Of a stretch of 64,000 bases of DNA, positions 6,899 through 15,781 are shown in pieces. The position numbers and the translations under genes are program-made. The stretch is from the NCBI RefSeq assembly GCF_000797445.1, contig NZ_JSWF01000044.1:1-64000 (forward strand). The letters are read 5' to 3'. The notes beneath the pieces are model-generated. The model made no database searches and was not told the origin of the DNA. It worked only from the letters and a program-made list of their open reading frames with translations. Numbering within the stretch: position 1 is the stretch's first letter; each line of letters begins with the position of its first letter. This stretch comes from Lacinutrix jangbogonensis (GTDB lineage: Bacteria; Bacteroidota; Bacteroidia; Flavobacteriales; Flavobacteriaceae).

Positions 6899-7561
6899 AT
6901 GTCTTCAAAACTAATAGCTCCTTCAATGCTTGCTGCCGATTTTGGCAATTTACAACGCGATACAGAAATGGTTAACAATAGTGATGCCGATTGGTTTCAC
7001 ATAGATGTTATGGATGGTCATTTTGTACCAAACATTTCTTACGGAATGCCAGTGATTGCTGCTATTAAAAAACATGCCACCAAGCCATTAGATGTGCATT
7101 TAATGATTGAAAAGCCTGAGCGCTATATTGAAGACTTTGCCAAAGTTGGAGCAGATATTATTACGGTCCATCACGAATCTACTGTGCATTTGCATAGAAC
7201 CTTGCGCCAAATTAAAGATGCGGGCTGCAAAGCTGGAATCGTTTTAAATTTAACAACACCAGTTTCCGTTTTAGAAGATATTTTACCCGAATGTTATATG
7301 ATATTATTAATGTCTATTAATCCTGGTTTTGGTGGTCAAAAATTTGAAGACATCACATACCAGCGCGTAAAGAAATTACGTAAAATGATTAATAATCAAG
7401 GTTTAGATACTAAAATAGAAATTGATGGTGGTGTAACCGATAAAAATATTGAAAAATTAGTTGCTGCTGGAGCAGATGTTTTTGTTGCTGGAAGTCATGT
7501 TTTTAAAAGTAGTGACCAAACCGAGACAATTAAAAAACTGAGGTTGTTAGCAAACTCATAA
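6899..7561 (+). CDS. rpe: Ribulose-phosphate 3-epimerase
   Basis: Rpe interconverts ribulose 5-phosphate and xylulose 5-phosphate in the pentose phosphate pathway. The protein is a TIM barrel with the family motifs near the start (IAPSMLAADFGNL), HIDVMDGHFVPN with the metal/catalytic His and Asp, DVHLMIEKPE, a central MSINPGFGGQKF phosphate loop and EIDGGV near the end. I chose the ATG giving MSSKLIAPSML (220 residues) over a TTG nine codons upstream, because 220 is the usual family length. The gene is followed by a strong bidirectional terminator. Confidence 0.95.
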   Translation: MSSKLIAPSMLAADFGNLQRDTEMVNNSDADWFHIDVMDGHFVPNISYGMPVIAAIKKHATKPLDVHLMIEKPERYIEDFAKVGADIITVHHESTVHLHRTLRQIKDAGCKAGIVLNLTTPVSVLEDILPECYMILLMSINPGFGGQKFEDITYQRVKKLRKMINNQGLDTKIEIDGGVTDKNIEKLVAAGADVFVAGSHVFKSSDQTETIKKLRLLANS

Positions 7562-7566
7562 CCCTA

Positions 7567-7598
7567 AAAAAGGCTTCAAAATTATTTGAAGCCTTTTT
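7567..7598. terminator. Bidirectional terminator between rpe and the CBS gene
   Basis: A perfect 14-bp stem (AAAAAGGCTTCAAA with TTTGAAGCCTTTTT) around ATTA lies between two convergent genes and carries A/T tracts on both sides, so it can stop transcription from either direction. Confidence 0.85.
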
Positions 7599-7619
7599 TA
7601 TTAATTATACTTACTATTA

Positions 7620-8039
7620 TTAAAACTGTTTAATTAAATAATTAATTAAATCTGTAGTTGTTACAATACCAGTTAGACTATTATTATCGACTACTGGTAA
7701 AGCATGAAATTCTTTTTTTGCTAAAATTTCTGCAACCTCTTTTATTGTGGTGTCGCTAGATACGGTTTCTAACTTTTTTGCCATTACTTGTTCTACAGTA
7801 AACATATTATATACTACAGTATCTACATTTCTAGCGTTATCGTCTATAGCATCTGCAAAACTAATCCTAAGCAAATCTGTATAACTTAACATTCCAATTA
7901 TTGCCTCTCCACTTACTACTGGAATGTGTCTAATTTTATGGAATTTAAACAACTCTTCTGCACGCTCTAAATCATCTGTAATATTTAATGTAATAACATT
8001 TCCTGTCATTATTTCTGAAACTGGTGTTCTTTTTTTCAT
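7620..8039 (-). CDS. Two-CBS-domain protein
   Basis: This 139-residue cytoplasmic protein consists of two CBS motifs forming one Bateman module. The first runs from VSEIMTGNVITLN to IGMLSYTDLL and the second from VEQVMAKKLETVS to LTGIVTTTDLI. Bateman modules bind adenine nucleotides or similar ligands. There is no attached enzyme or transporter domain, so it probably acts as a stand-alone sensor. It is convergent with rpe across a shared terminator. The specific ligand and partner cannot be read from the sequence. Confidence 0.85.
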   Translation of the reverse strand: MKKRTPVSEIMTGNVITLNITDDLERAEELFKFHKIRHIPVVSGEAIIGMLSYTDLLRISFADAIDDNARNVDTVVYNMFTVEQVMAKKLETVSSDTTIKEVAEILAKKEFHALPVVDNNSLTGIVTTTDLINYLIKQF

Positions 8040-8120
8040 CTTAATTAGCTTTTAAATTCACTATTAAAATTAGTACTAATTAAGCTCAAAAAGCATGACA
8101 AAAGTCATTAGAACAAGAAA

Positions 8121-9011
8121 TTAATAACCTGCAAAATTAAAGTTGAGCATCATTTTAACTTTGCCGTAAATATTAGGAAATTGAGATCTAAATTCTGAAG
8201 GAGTTTCAATAAAATTCTCAACTAAAACCGAAATAAATTCAAATTGGTTTTCGAAAGCATATGCTCTAAAATACCCTGAAGAGATTAGTTTTTGTTTCAA
8301 GGCATCATCCGCATCTAAATCTCTGGTAAGTTCCAGAAATGTATCTAAAAATATCGCAGCACTTGTATTATACCGTCTAGACTTTAAAAATGAAAAGTGT
8401 AACGCGTGAATACATTCATGAACTCCTAAATTCAAGTTATCATCTTCTATTGCATATCCTTTTATAAAATCTTCCCAAGAGAAAATTAATGCGTTATAGC
8501 CCATATTAAATTCTCCTTTGTGCCATTGTTGATTGATAGTGGAAAAGTAGGTTCGTGGGTATATAACAACTTTATCTATACACTGTATTTTATAATCTCT
8601 AAAACCAAAAGTAATTTTCGTTGCTGTTGCAGCAATCTTAACTTTCATAGCATTAGTTACTTCAATTTCTTTACCAATAAATTCCCAGTTATTTATAAAA
8701 TATTGAATACGATGCTCAAAATTCTTTCTTTCTATTGGATTTAATTTATTGTAAAAAGAAAACTCTTGTTTAAGAATTAATCTATAATTTTGAGAGAGCT
8801 TCTTTTTTCTAAAATAAAAATGTATAAAAAACTGTTTCTTTTTAAAAAACTCTACAAAAGCCATTTCAAAAAATAAGAAAACACCACGAGAAATGATGAA
8901 AACCACAAGAAAAGCAGTTATTACACCTAAAAGTATAACAACTATTTTAAAGACTAAAGGAGACTCTTGCTTTTGTAAAAGAGATACAATCTTTAACATA
9001 TTAGTATTCAT
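8121..9011 (-). CDS. Membrane-anchored zinc-dependent peptidase, MtfA-like
   Basis: A hydrophobic segment at about residues 20-50 anchors the protein. The rest is a soluble domain with HECIH, an HExxH zinc motif, in NLGVHECIHALHF, and a later Glu-rich segment (EFISVLVENFIETPSEF) that supplies the third zinc ligand in this family. The layout matches the MtfA/glucose-regulated metallopeptidase group (DUF980-type). E. coli MtfA is a soluble aminopeptidase that also binds the regulator Mlc; no Mlc homologue is visible here. The protein is conserved in Flavobacteria as an orphan. The substrate is unknown. Confidence 0.75.
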   Translation of the reverse strand: MNTNMLKIVSLLQKQESPLVFKIVVILLGVITAFLVVFIISRGVFLFFEMAFVEFFKKKQFFIHFYFRKKKLSQNYRLILKQEFSFYNKLNPIERKNFEHRIQYFINNWEFIGKEIEVTNAMKVKIAATATKITFGFRDYKIQCIDKVVIYPRTYFSTINQQWHKGEFNMGYNALIFSWEDFIKGYAIEDDNLNLGVHECIHALHFSFLKSRRYNTSAAIFLDTFLELTRDLDADDALKQKLISSGYFRAYAFENQFEFISVLVENFIETPSEFRSQFPNIYGKVKMMLNFNFAGY

Positions 9012-9287
9012 GGAATTTTATTAATAACCGTGGAAGGACAAATATCAAACTTTCTGAATGAGGATATAAATATAATTATATCAAAATGAAAACACATAGG
9101 AGATTGACAACTAAAGTGTTTTTTTTTAAATAAGTGAACGTAGTTTGTAAAACTATTTCTCAACACTTATTTTGATTAATATTTACGTCTTTATTGAATA
9201 AAAAAAAGCGCATTATTAAAAGACTACAATAAACATTTAGTAAATAAAAAGACTCAAAGATTTCTCTTTAAGCCTTAGAATAATTAG

Positions 9288-9361
9288 TGACTCTGGCAGG
9301 ATTCAAACCTGCAACCGCTGGAGCCGAAATCCAGTGCGCTATTCAGTTGCGCCACAGAGCC
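9288..9361 (-). tRNA. tRNA-Arg (anticodon UCG)
   Basis: The minus strand folds into a full cloverleaf. The acceptor stem is GGCTCTG with CAGAGTC, the anticodon stem CTGGA/TCCAG encloses TTTCGGC (anticodon TCG), and the T arm carries GGTTTGAATCC. The discriminator base is A and CCA is not encoded. It starts only 7 bp after the stop codon of the O-antigen ligase gene on the same strand, so it is probably processed from a transcript shared with that gene or driven from within it. Confidence 0.95.
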
Positions 9362-9368
9362 ATTAGTT

Positions 9369-11771
9369 TTACAAATTTAACATTATAGGATCAATTTTCA
9401 CCGCTAAAGGAAATCCTTTTTTATAACTTTTAGTAAAATTAGATTTAGCCTTTTCAATGTCATCTAGTTTAAAGTAACTGAAACCAATATTATACTCTGG
9501 TTTTCCATCATGAATTAAATTGGAGTTCACAACTTTTTCTAAATAAAATATCGCTTTGGTATAGTTTTTTAGCTTAACCTCTACAAGTCCCAATTTGTAT
9601 TTAGACGCTATATTAGTACTATCTATTTCTAACACTTTTAAATAAGCTTCTTTTGAAGCTTCAAATTTGGACTCATCGAATAACGTATTTCCTAGGTTAT
9701 AAAAATGTGATCTTTTCCTTAACTGCTCTGTATCAAAATCTAATTTAACTGGTTGCTTTTTAGCTTTATCCAACATCACCTCTTGAAGCTGTTTTTTATA
9801 AGTTAAAAGTATGTTGTTATTAGGGTTAAGCATTAATAAAGAATCTGTTTTTTTAAGCACTAAGTTATCATCTCGCTTATACTTCCTAATTGCTTCGGCA
9901 TAATTCATCCAACACAGATAATTATCATTTTTAACTTCTAAATGTTTTTTAAAAGCTTGAAATATAGCAGTAGTATCTTTCTTATATTCATAAATTTTCT
10001 TCAGAATAGTAAAGTTCATGTCATAAGCAGGGAAAACATCAAAAACTAATTTAGAATAAAGCAATGTGCTATCTACATTCTGCTTTGAATCGTAGACTGT
10101 TACCAGCAAATATTTAGGATAAAAACGGTTGGGTAATCTTTTTATTGAAGCATTTAAATGATTTATAGCTAGGTCGTACTTTTTTTCCTTTATAGCAAAA
10201 ATTGCTAAAACATCATCATTGCTCATTCCTACCTGATTGAACTCAGGGAATGATTTTATTTCATTTAGAGCTTCATTATATTTTATAGTAAAACCATCGT
10301 TAAAAGCATTTTTACTTTGAATTTGCTGAATCAATTTAAACTGAGTAACGGATGCAGAATAATCCATAAAACTAATAACTATTAAACCAACAGATAAAAC
10401 AATTGCAACATAAGATCCATTTTTAATTGTTTTAGTTTCAGCTCCTTTTAGACCTGATTCTGCATTACAATTATGATAATAAGCTAAAACTAATGCTATA
10501 AGAACTGCAAAAAGAAGCTGAACTGGTGGTCTATCATGAGGAAAATTAAAAAATGCATCTATTACATAAGCTATTAAAGCTATTATTAGCGTAGCATAAA
10601 TCATTTTATTTTCATTCGCAGAATTCTTAAATAGTTTTAGTGCAAAAAAAACAATTATAATTATGTAAGCCAAATAAAACAGAAAACCAAATAATCCTGT
10701 CTCTGCTAAATATTTTAAATAATCGTTATGTACGCGTTTATAAAAAGCAACACCATCTCCTTTACTAATCTTCAAAAGCTCTTCTTTAGATGTAAATTTC
10801 CAATTACCAATACCTACTCCAAGCCATGGGTTTCTTTTAAAATCTTTTAATGCTGAAATCCATAACCGATCTCTACCAGTAGTATTGGTTAACTTAATTT
10901 TTTCATTTTCATCCTTATACACAAAATCTTTACCCTTTGTAAAAAACATCTCCTTAGTTGTATTACCCTTTTTTTTGTATATATTATTAGGTAACGTGGA
11001 TAAATAAGTGCCCGCAATAGCGACAATGACCAGTATTACAATATTTAAAAAAGATTTTCTAACAGAAAACTTATTGTATATAAAATAAAATAAAGAGAAG
11101 AAAACTAATTGAATAGCTATAGTTAGAGCTGCAGTTCTTGCTCCAATTAAAAAAACACTAGCTATGGAAATTATTGGCAATATTAAAAATATGTATTTTT
11201 TAACACCTTCTAACTTGTAAAAAACATAAAGAACAAAAGGAAACTTTAATGCTATCGATACAGCTAATACATTTACATGACCGTAGTTATGAGGCATACC
11301 TATCAAAAATTCAGTAGACCTAAGTGTAGAATAATTGAAAAAGAAATAATAAAAAGTTTCAAAAACCTCTATTAAGAGAAAAAATAAAACTATTGTAGCT
11401 ACACACAAAAAATTAATTTTTGTTTTTATAAAAAGTATAAAAAGTATAAAAACACTTATTACAAAAACTACTATTCTAGCAATACTTAACACACTCTCAC
11501 TAAGCACTATACTTTTAAAGGTAGATAATACCGAAATTAAAATAAACCCTATTAAACATGCAAAAAAAGCCTTAATAGGTGGTTTCAATTTAAAATTAAA
11601 ATAGACCTTTTGATTAAAAATAAAATAGACTAACACTACTAAGTTTAAAACACTGACATATAGCCATTGTAGTGAAGAAAAATCAAGAGAATTATAAGAA
11701 CTAATTCTTGGCACCAACATGTATAATATAAATATTATATAATGTATAATGTTTTTATTAACCTTTTCCAT
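9369..11771 (-). CDS. O-antigen ligase/polymerase-like membrane protein with TPR tail
   Basis: The first roughly 460 residues are a polytopic membrane protein with 11 or more hydrophobic segments and the Wzy_C/RfaL signature in a periplasmic loop. That signature is GRDRLWISALKDFKRNPWLG near residue 300, then VHNDYLKYLAETGLFGFLFY with the conserved His. After the last segment (AVLIALVLAYYH) comes a soluble C-terminal part of about 320 residues with tetratricopeptide-like helical pairs (KEAYLKVLEIDSTNIASKYK, YTKAIFYLEKVVN). Family members join polysaccharide to a lipid or protein acceptor or polymerise repeat units. This fusion type is common in Bacteroidota and stands away from any glycan cluster here, so the substrate is unknown. 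Confidence 0.8.
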   Translation of the reverse strand: MEKVNKNIIHYIIFILYMLVPRISSYNSLDFSSLQWLYVSVLNLVVLVYFIFNQKVYFNFKLKPPIKAFFACLIGFILISVLSTFKSIVLSESVLSIARIVVFVISVFILFILFIKTKINFLCVATIVLFFLLIEVFETFYYFFFNYSTLRSTEFLIGMPHNYGHVNVLAVSIALKFPFVLYVFYKLEGVKKYIFLILPIISIASVFLIGARTAALTIAIQLVFFSLFYFIYNKFSVRKSFLNIVILVIVAIAGTYLSTLPNNIYKKKGNTTKEMFFTKGKDFVYKDENEKIKLTNTTGRDRLWISALKDFKRNPWLGVGIGNWKFTSKEELLKISKGDGVAFYKRVHNDYLKYLAETGLFGFLFYLAYIIIIVFFALKLFKNSANENKMIYATLIIALIAYVIDAFFNFPHDRPPVQLLFAVLIALVLAYYHNCNAESGLKGAETKTIKNGSYVAIVLSVGLIVISFMDYSASVTQFKLIQQIQSKNAFNDGFTIKYNEALNEIKSFPEFNQVGMSNDDVLAIFAIKEKKYDLAINHLNASIKRLPNRFYPKYLLVTVYDSKQNVDSTLLYSKLVFDVFPAYDMNFTILKKIYEYKKDTTAIFQAFKKHLEVKNDNYLCWMNYAEAIRKYKRDDNLVLKKTDSLLMLNPNNNILLTYKKQLQEVMLDKAKKQPVKLDFDTEQLRKRSHFYNLGNTLFDESKFEASKEAYLKVLEIDSTNIASKYKLGLVEVKLKNYTKAIFYLEKVVNSNLIHDGKPEYNIGFSYFKLDDIEKAKSNFTKSYKKGFPLAVKIDPIMLNL

Positions 11772-11797
11772 TTTTTAAACCTTAAAGAATATATTGG

Positions 11798-12250
11798 CTA
11801 TAAAGACAATTTGTTTTTTACAATATTAGATATCGTTTTGCCATCTGCCCGTCCTGCAACAACTTGATTAACAATCCCCATTACTTTACCCATGTCTTTC
11901 ATGCCCGTTGCTCCAGTTTTAGCAATCGCATCTTCAACTAGTTTTGTTATCTCTTCTTCACTTAAAGCTTCCGGTAAAAACTGAGCTATTACTTTTGCTT
12001 CAGCTAATTCTGGCCCTGCTAAATCTTCTCTACCTTGCTCTTGAAATATAGCCGCGCTGTCCTTACGTTGCTTAACTTGTTTTTGTAATATTTTAAGCTC
12101 TTGTTCTTCTGTTAGCTCTTGCTTTGCTCCAGTTTCCGTTTGTGCCAATAAAATTGCAGATTTTACCGCTCTTAAAGCTGTTAACGCTACTGTATCTTTA
12201 CTTTTCATTGCCGCTTTTAAGGCTGTCATTATATTTACTGTTAAACTCAT
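11798..12250 (-). CDS. GatB/YqeY-domain protein
   Basis: This is a 150-residue helical protein of the YqeY family, related to the tRNA-binding tail of the GatB amidotransferase subunit. Family hallmarks are the N-terminal AMKSKDTVALTALRAVKSAI, KQRKDSAAIFQEQGREDLA and the C-terminal GMKDMGKVMGIVNQ with GRADGKTISNIV. In Flavobacteria it habitually follows ftsZ. A terminator separates it from ftsZ here, so it may have its own promoter. Its molecular role is not established; tRNA association is inferred from the fold. Confidence 0.9.
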   Translation of the reverse strand: MSLTVNIMTALKAAMKSKDTVALTALRAVKSAILLAQTETGAKQELTEEQELKILQKQVKQRKDSAAIFQEQGREDLAGPELAEAKVIAQFLPEALSEEEITKLVEDAIAKTGATGMKDMGKVMGIVNQVVAGRADGKTISNIVKNKLSL

Positions 12251-12333
12251 TTTGAAATTGTTTTAGGATTACGAAGATATGAAAAAGTAAGCAGTCGTTA
12301 GTACTCCGTTTACAGTCTTCTATTAGACACAAA

Positions 12334-12365
12334 AAACCCAAAGCATTTATAAATGTTTTGGGTTT
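12334..12365 (-). terminator. Terminator after ftsZ (end of the dcw cluster)
   Basis: AAACCCAAA and TTTGGGTTT form a 9-bp stem extended inward by CATT/AATG. On the minus strand the stem runs into a T-tract (A-run at 12331-12336 on the plus strand). It ends the long division and cell-wall transcription unit before the YqeY gene. Confidence 0.75.
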
Positions 12366-12401
12366 GCAAAAAGATTAAATGTCTTGTTTATCAAAAACTA
12401 C

Positions 12402-14378
12402 TTAATCAACATTATCATGTAAAAATGAATTATTATTTCTTAACTGAATATCATCATTATCATCTATGCTTAAGGTTGTTTTAGACACATTTCCTTCAGA
12501 AGATGAATGCTGAGTTTCATCTAAATTTAAACCCTGACGCTTATAAGCAGGCGTGTTTTCTATATCATCAATTTTAGAAGCAATGAATTTATGGTTAAAC
12601 GATTTCATTTTTCGTCGTCTATCATCCGCTCTATCTTTTAAAATATCAGAAATAGAACTGTTCATTGGATCTAAATCCTCCTCTAGAGTTTCAACAACTT
12701 CTTCTTTAGTAATTACTTTCTTTTCAAAAACAATTTCTTCATCTACAAGGTCCTGAACTTTGGCCGTTTTCTGACTTTTACTTAGTGCTAAATTCTCTTC
12801 CTCATAATCATCTAAAGCATAACGTACTTCTTCATTTTCACGTACTTCTGTAACAGGTATTACTTCTACGTGGTTGTTAACTTCTATGCCGTTTAAATCG
12901 AGAATAACATTGCCTTCAGATTCTAGTTCTCCTAAAACATTCTCTTCTTTTATAGGCAAATCAAAACTTAACGTTATTTGTTGTTTTTCTTCTTCCTCCT
13001 CATTAATTTCAATAGTTTTAAAACTACCTGTATTATTTTCAGTTGAAGTTATAACAAACTCTTCATCAGTATTAAATGTAGCTAATACTTCATCATAAAC
13101 AATATCAATGTTTTTTATAACTTCAGTTGTAGGAATTAGTCCTAACTCTTCCAAAGTCACACTTCTTTGTTTGTTTACCAAGTTCATTTGCATCTTACTT
13201 AGAGGATCTTCAGTATCTTCATCTAAATCTAAAGTATGTTTTACAACTTTTGGTGGTTCTGGTTTTTCTAATACAACATTTACTGCAACAACCTCCGGAG
13301 AAGGTTTGCTAGGCGTTAATTTTTTTTCAATACTTTGGTCTTCTTCTAAAGGATGAATAACTTTTTTAGTTTCCGTATTAGAGATTTCGTCTTGTTGTTC
13401 TATATTAAAACCCGTAGCAATAATAGTTACTGCAATAGACTCTTCTAGAGCTTCATCTTCACCAACACCCATAATTATGTTTGCTCCATGTCCTGCTTCG
13501 GCCTGAATGTGATCGTTAATCTCTCCAATCTCGTCGATAGTAATTTCTTGAGAACCAGAAACGATTAGCAACAATACGTTTTTAGCTCCAGCAATTTTAT
13601 TATCGTTTAACAATGGCGAATCTAATGCTTTAGAAATAGCATCTTGAGCTCTATTTTGTCCTGAAGATGTAGAAGATCCCATTATTGCCGTTCCACTATT
13701 ACTTAATACAGTCTTCGCATCGCGTAAATCAATGTTTTGTGTGTAGTGATGTGTAATGACTTCTGCAATACCACGTGCAGCAGTAGATAACACTTCGTCT
13801 GCTTTAGAGAAACCGGCTTTAAAGCCAAGGTTTCCATAAACTTCACGTAGTTTATTATTATTTATTACAATAAGTGAATCGACTTCATTCCTTAATTTTT
13901 CGATACCTTCTTGCGACTGCTGAATACGCATTTTACCTTCAAATTGAAAGGGCATTGTTACAATTCCAACCGTTAAAATGTCTAATTCTTTAGCCATTTT
14001 TGCAATAATTGGCGCTGCACCTGTTCCTGTACCACCACCCATTCCAGCAGTTATAAACACCATCTTTGTGTTGGTCCCTAACATTTGCAGAATATCATCG
14101 TAGCTTTCCTCAGCAGATTCTTTACCTACATTTGGGTTTGCTCCTGCTCCCAATCCTTCTGTAAGATTAAGACCTAATTGGATTTTGTTAGGAACACCAC
14201 TGTTTTGTAGTGCTTGTGCATCTGTATTACAGATTACAAAATCTACTCCTTTAATGCCTTGTTGAAACATGTGGTTAATAGCATTGCTACCACCTCCACC
14301 AACACCAATAACCTTGATGACGTTAGATTGATTTTTAGGTAAATCAAAGGCGATACTTTCGAATTCTTTGTTGCTCAT
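12402..14378 (-). CDS. ftsZ: Cell-division GTPase FtsZ with long C-terminal tail
   Basis: FtsZ polymerises with GTP into the division ring. The tubulin-like core covers about residues 1-330, with IGVGGGGSNAINHM, the GTP-binding MGGGTGTGAAPIIAK loop, and the catalytic synergy-loop region around FSKADEVLSTAARGIAEV. The remaining roughly 330 residues are an acidic, low-complexity linker rich in Glu, Asp and Val, followed by the conserved tail IENTPAYKRQGLNLD, which resembles the peptide that binds FtsA, and then about 35 more residues. At 658 residues it is about twice the length of most FtsZ proteins, as is usual in Flavobacteria. It is the last gene of the dcw unit, after ftsA. Confidence 0.98.
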   Translation of the reverse strand: MSNKEFESIAFDLPKNQSNVIKVIGVGGGGSNAINHMFQQGIKGVDFVICNTDAQALQNSGVPNKIQLGLNLTEGLGAGANPNVGKESAEESYDDILQMLGTNTKMVFITAGMGGGTGTGAAPIIAKMAKELDILTVGIVTMPFQFEGKMRIQQSQEGIEKLRNEVDSLIVINNNKLREVYGNLGFKAGFSKADEVLSTAARGIAEVITHHYTQNIDLRDAKTVLSNSGTAIMGSSTSSGQNRAQDAISKALDSPLLNDNKIAGAKNVLLLIVSGSQEITIDEIGEINDHIQAEAGHGANIIMGVGEDEALEESIAVTIIATGFNIEQQDEISNTETKKVIHPLEEDQSIEKKLTPSKPSPEVVAVNVVLEKPEPPKVVKHTLDLDEDTEDPLSKMQMNLVNKQRSVTLEELGLIPTTEVIKNIDIVYDEVLATFNTDEEFVITSTENNTGSFKTIEINEEEEEKQQITLSFDLPIKEENVLGELESEGNVILDLNGIEVNNHVEVIPVTEVRENEEVRYALDDYEEENLALSKSQKTAKVQDLVDEEIVFEKKVITKEEVVETLEEDLDPMNSSISDILKDRADDRRRKMKSFNHKFIASKIDDIENTPAYKRQGLNLDETQHSSSEGNVSKTTLSIDDNDDIQLRNNNSFLHDNVD

Positions 14379-14458
14379 AAAATTCTATTTTTGTTGCTAG
14401 GCAACGGTTTATATTTATATTATTCTTATTAAAGCGTTGTGGTACAGCGCCTTTTTTA

Positions 14459-15778
14459 TTATTCTGCGTTATCTAAAAAATCTTTTACACGCTCTGTTAG
14501 CGCATCTAAAAAAGAACGTTTCTGTTTTTTTGGTGGCTCGACTACTTGTTCTTCTTCAATCTCAACTTCTGGTTCACCTACAGCTATTTCTTCTTCAACA
14601 GCTTCAGCTTTCACACGCTCTTGACGCTTTAACCCATCCATAACTAAACCCACTGCTGTGGCAAATAAAGGACTTGTAATAGCATCATCACTGTCACCTG
14701 CCAAATGCTCGTTTGGATAGCCCACTCGAGTATCCATTCCTGTGATATATTCAACCAATTGCTTTAAGTGTTTTAACTGACTTCCTCCACCTGTTAATAC
14801 AATTCCTGCAATTAGTTTTTTCTTTTGTTCTTCGTGACCGTAGTTTTTAATTTCTACATACACTTGCTCAACAATTTCTACTACTCTAGCATGAATAATT
14901 TTAGATAGATTTTTAAGTGTAATTTCCTTAGGTTCTCTTCCACGTAAACCGGGAATAGATACAATCTCATTATCTTTATTTTCTCCTGGCCATGCAGAAC
15001 CAAACTTTATTTTTAATAATTCGGCTTGCTTTTCAATAATTGAACAGCCTTCTTTTATGTCTTCTGTAATTACATTTCCTCCAAACGGTATTACCGCTGT
15101 ATGGCGTATAATACCATCTCTAAAAATGGCTAAATCTGTTGTTCCTCCACCTATATCAATTAATGCGACACCAGCTTCCTTTTCCTCTTGACTTAGCACA
15201 GCATTGGCTGATGCCAAAGGCCCTAATGTAATACCTTCTAATTCTAAACCTGCGCTTTTTACGCAGCGACCAACATTTCTAATAGATGAGACTTGACCAA
15301 CAACAACATGGAAATTGGCTTCCAATCGTCCGCCATACATTCCAATGGGTTCTTTTATTTCGGCTTGACCGTCAATTTTATATTCTTGAGGTAATACATG
15401 AATAATTTCTTCACCTGGTAACATTACCAATTTATGTACTTGATTTATTAAACGCTCAATATCCTCTTCGTCAATAACCGTATCAGAATCTGGTCTTGTA
15501 ATGTAATCGCTATGCTGCAAACTGCGAATATGCTGTCCAGCGATACCAACAGTTACGCTTTCAATTTTTGTGGCAGCTGCCGCTTCAGCTTCCTGAATTG
15601 CTAATTGAATAGACTGAATAGTCTGAGTTATATTATTTACAACACCACGATGCACTCCTAAGCTTTTAGACTTACCAATGCCTAAAATCTCAACTTTGCC
15701 ATATTCGTTTTTTTTACCAATCATCGCCACAATTTTTGTGGTTCCAATATCTAATCCAACTGCTAAATTCTGTTCCAT
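14459..15778 (-). CDS. ftsA: Cell-division actin-like protein FtsA
   Basis: FtsA tethers FtsZ to the inner membrane. The actin-fold phosphate motifs are present: GLDIGTTKIVAMIG at the N terminus, VALIDIGGGTTDLAIF in the middle and GIVLTGGGSQLKHL in the last third. The SHS2 domain lies between about residues 85 and 165. The C terminus ends in a basic amphipathic helix (RSFLDALTERVKDFLDNAE) suited to membrane binding, joined by an acidic Glu/Val linker. It lies between ftsQ (3-bp gap) and ftsZ and is surely co-transcribed with them. Confidence 0.97.
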   Translation of the reverse strand: MEQNLAVGLDIGTTKIVAMIGKKNEYGKVEILGIGKSKSLGVHRGVVNNITQTIQSIQLAIQEAEAAAATKIESVTVGIAGQHIRSLQHSDYITRPDSDTVIDEEDIERLINQVHKLVMLPGEEIIHVLPQEYKIDGQAEIKEPIGMYGGRLEANFHVVVGQVSSIRNVGRCVKSAGLELEGITLGPLASANAVLSQEEKEAGVALIDIGGGTTDLAIFRDGIIRHTAVIPFGGNVITEDIKEGCSIIEKQAELLKIKFGSAWPGENKDNEIVSIPGLRGREPKEITLKNLSKIIHARVVEIVEQVYVEIKNYGHEEQKKKLIAGIVLTGGGSQLKHLKQLVEYITGMDTRVGYPNEHLAGDSDDAITSPLFATAVGLVMDGLKRQERVKAEAVEEEIAVGEPEVEIEEEQVVEPPKKQKRSFLDALTERVKDFLDNAE

Positions 15779-15781
15779 AAT

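Noticed and set aside
7567-7598. Operator between rpe and the CBS gene
   Set aside because: The palindrome lies between convergent genes and has A/T tracts on both sides, so it is a terminator.
11798-12250. GatB amidotransferase subunit
   Set aside because: Only the small YqeY domain is present; the GatB catalytic part is missing.
12553-13356. Plus-strand Ser-rich reading frames opposite ftsZ
   Set aside because: They are antisense reflections of the acidic FtsZ linker.
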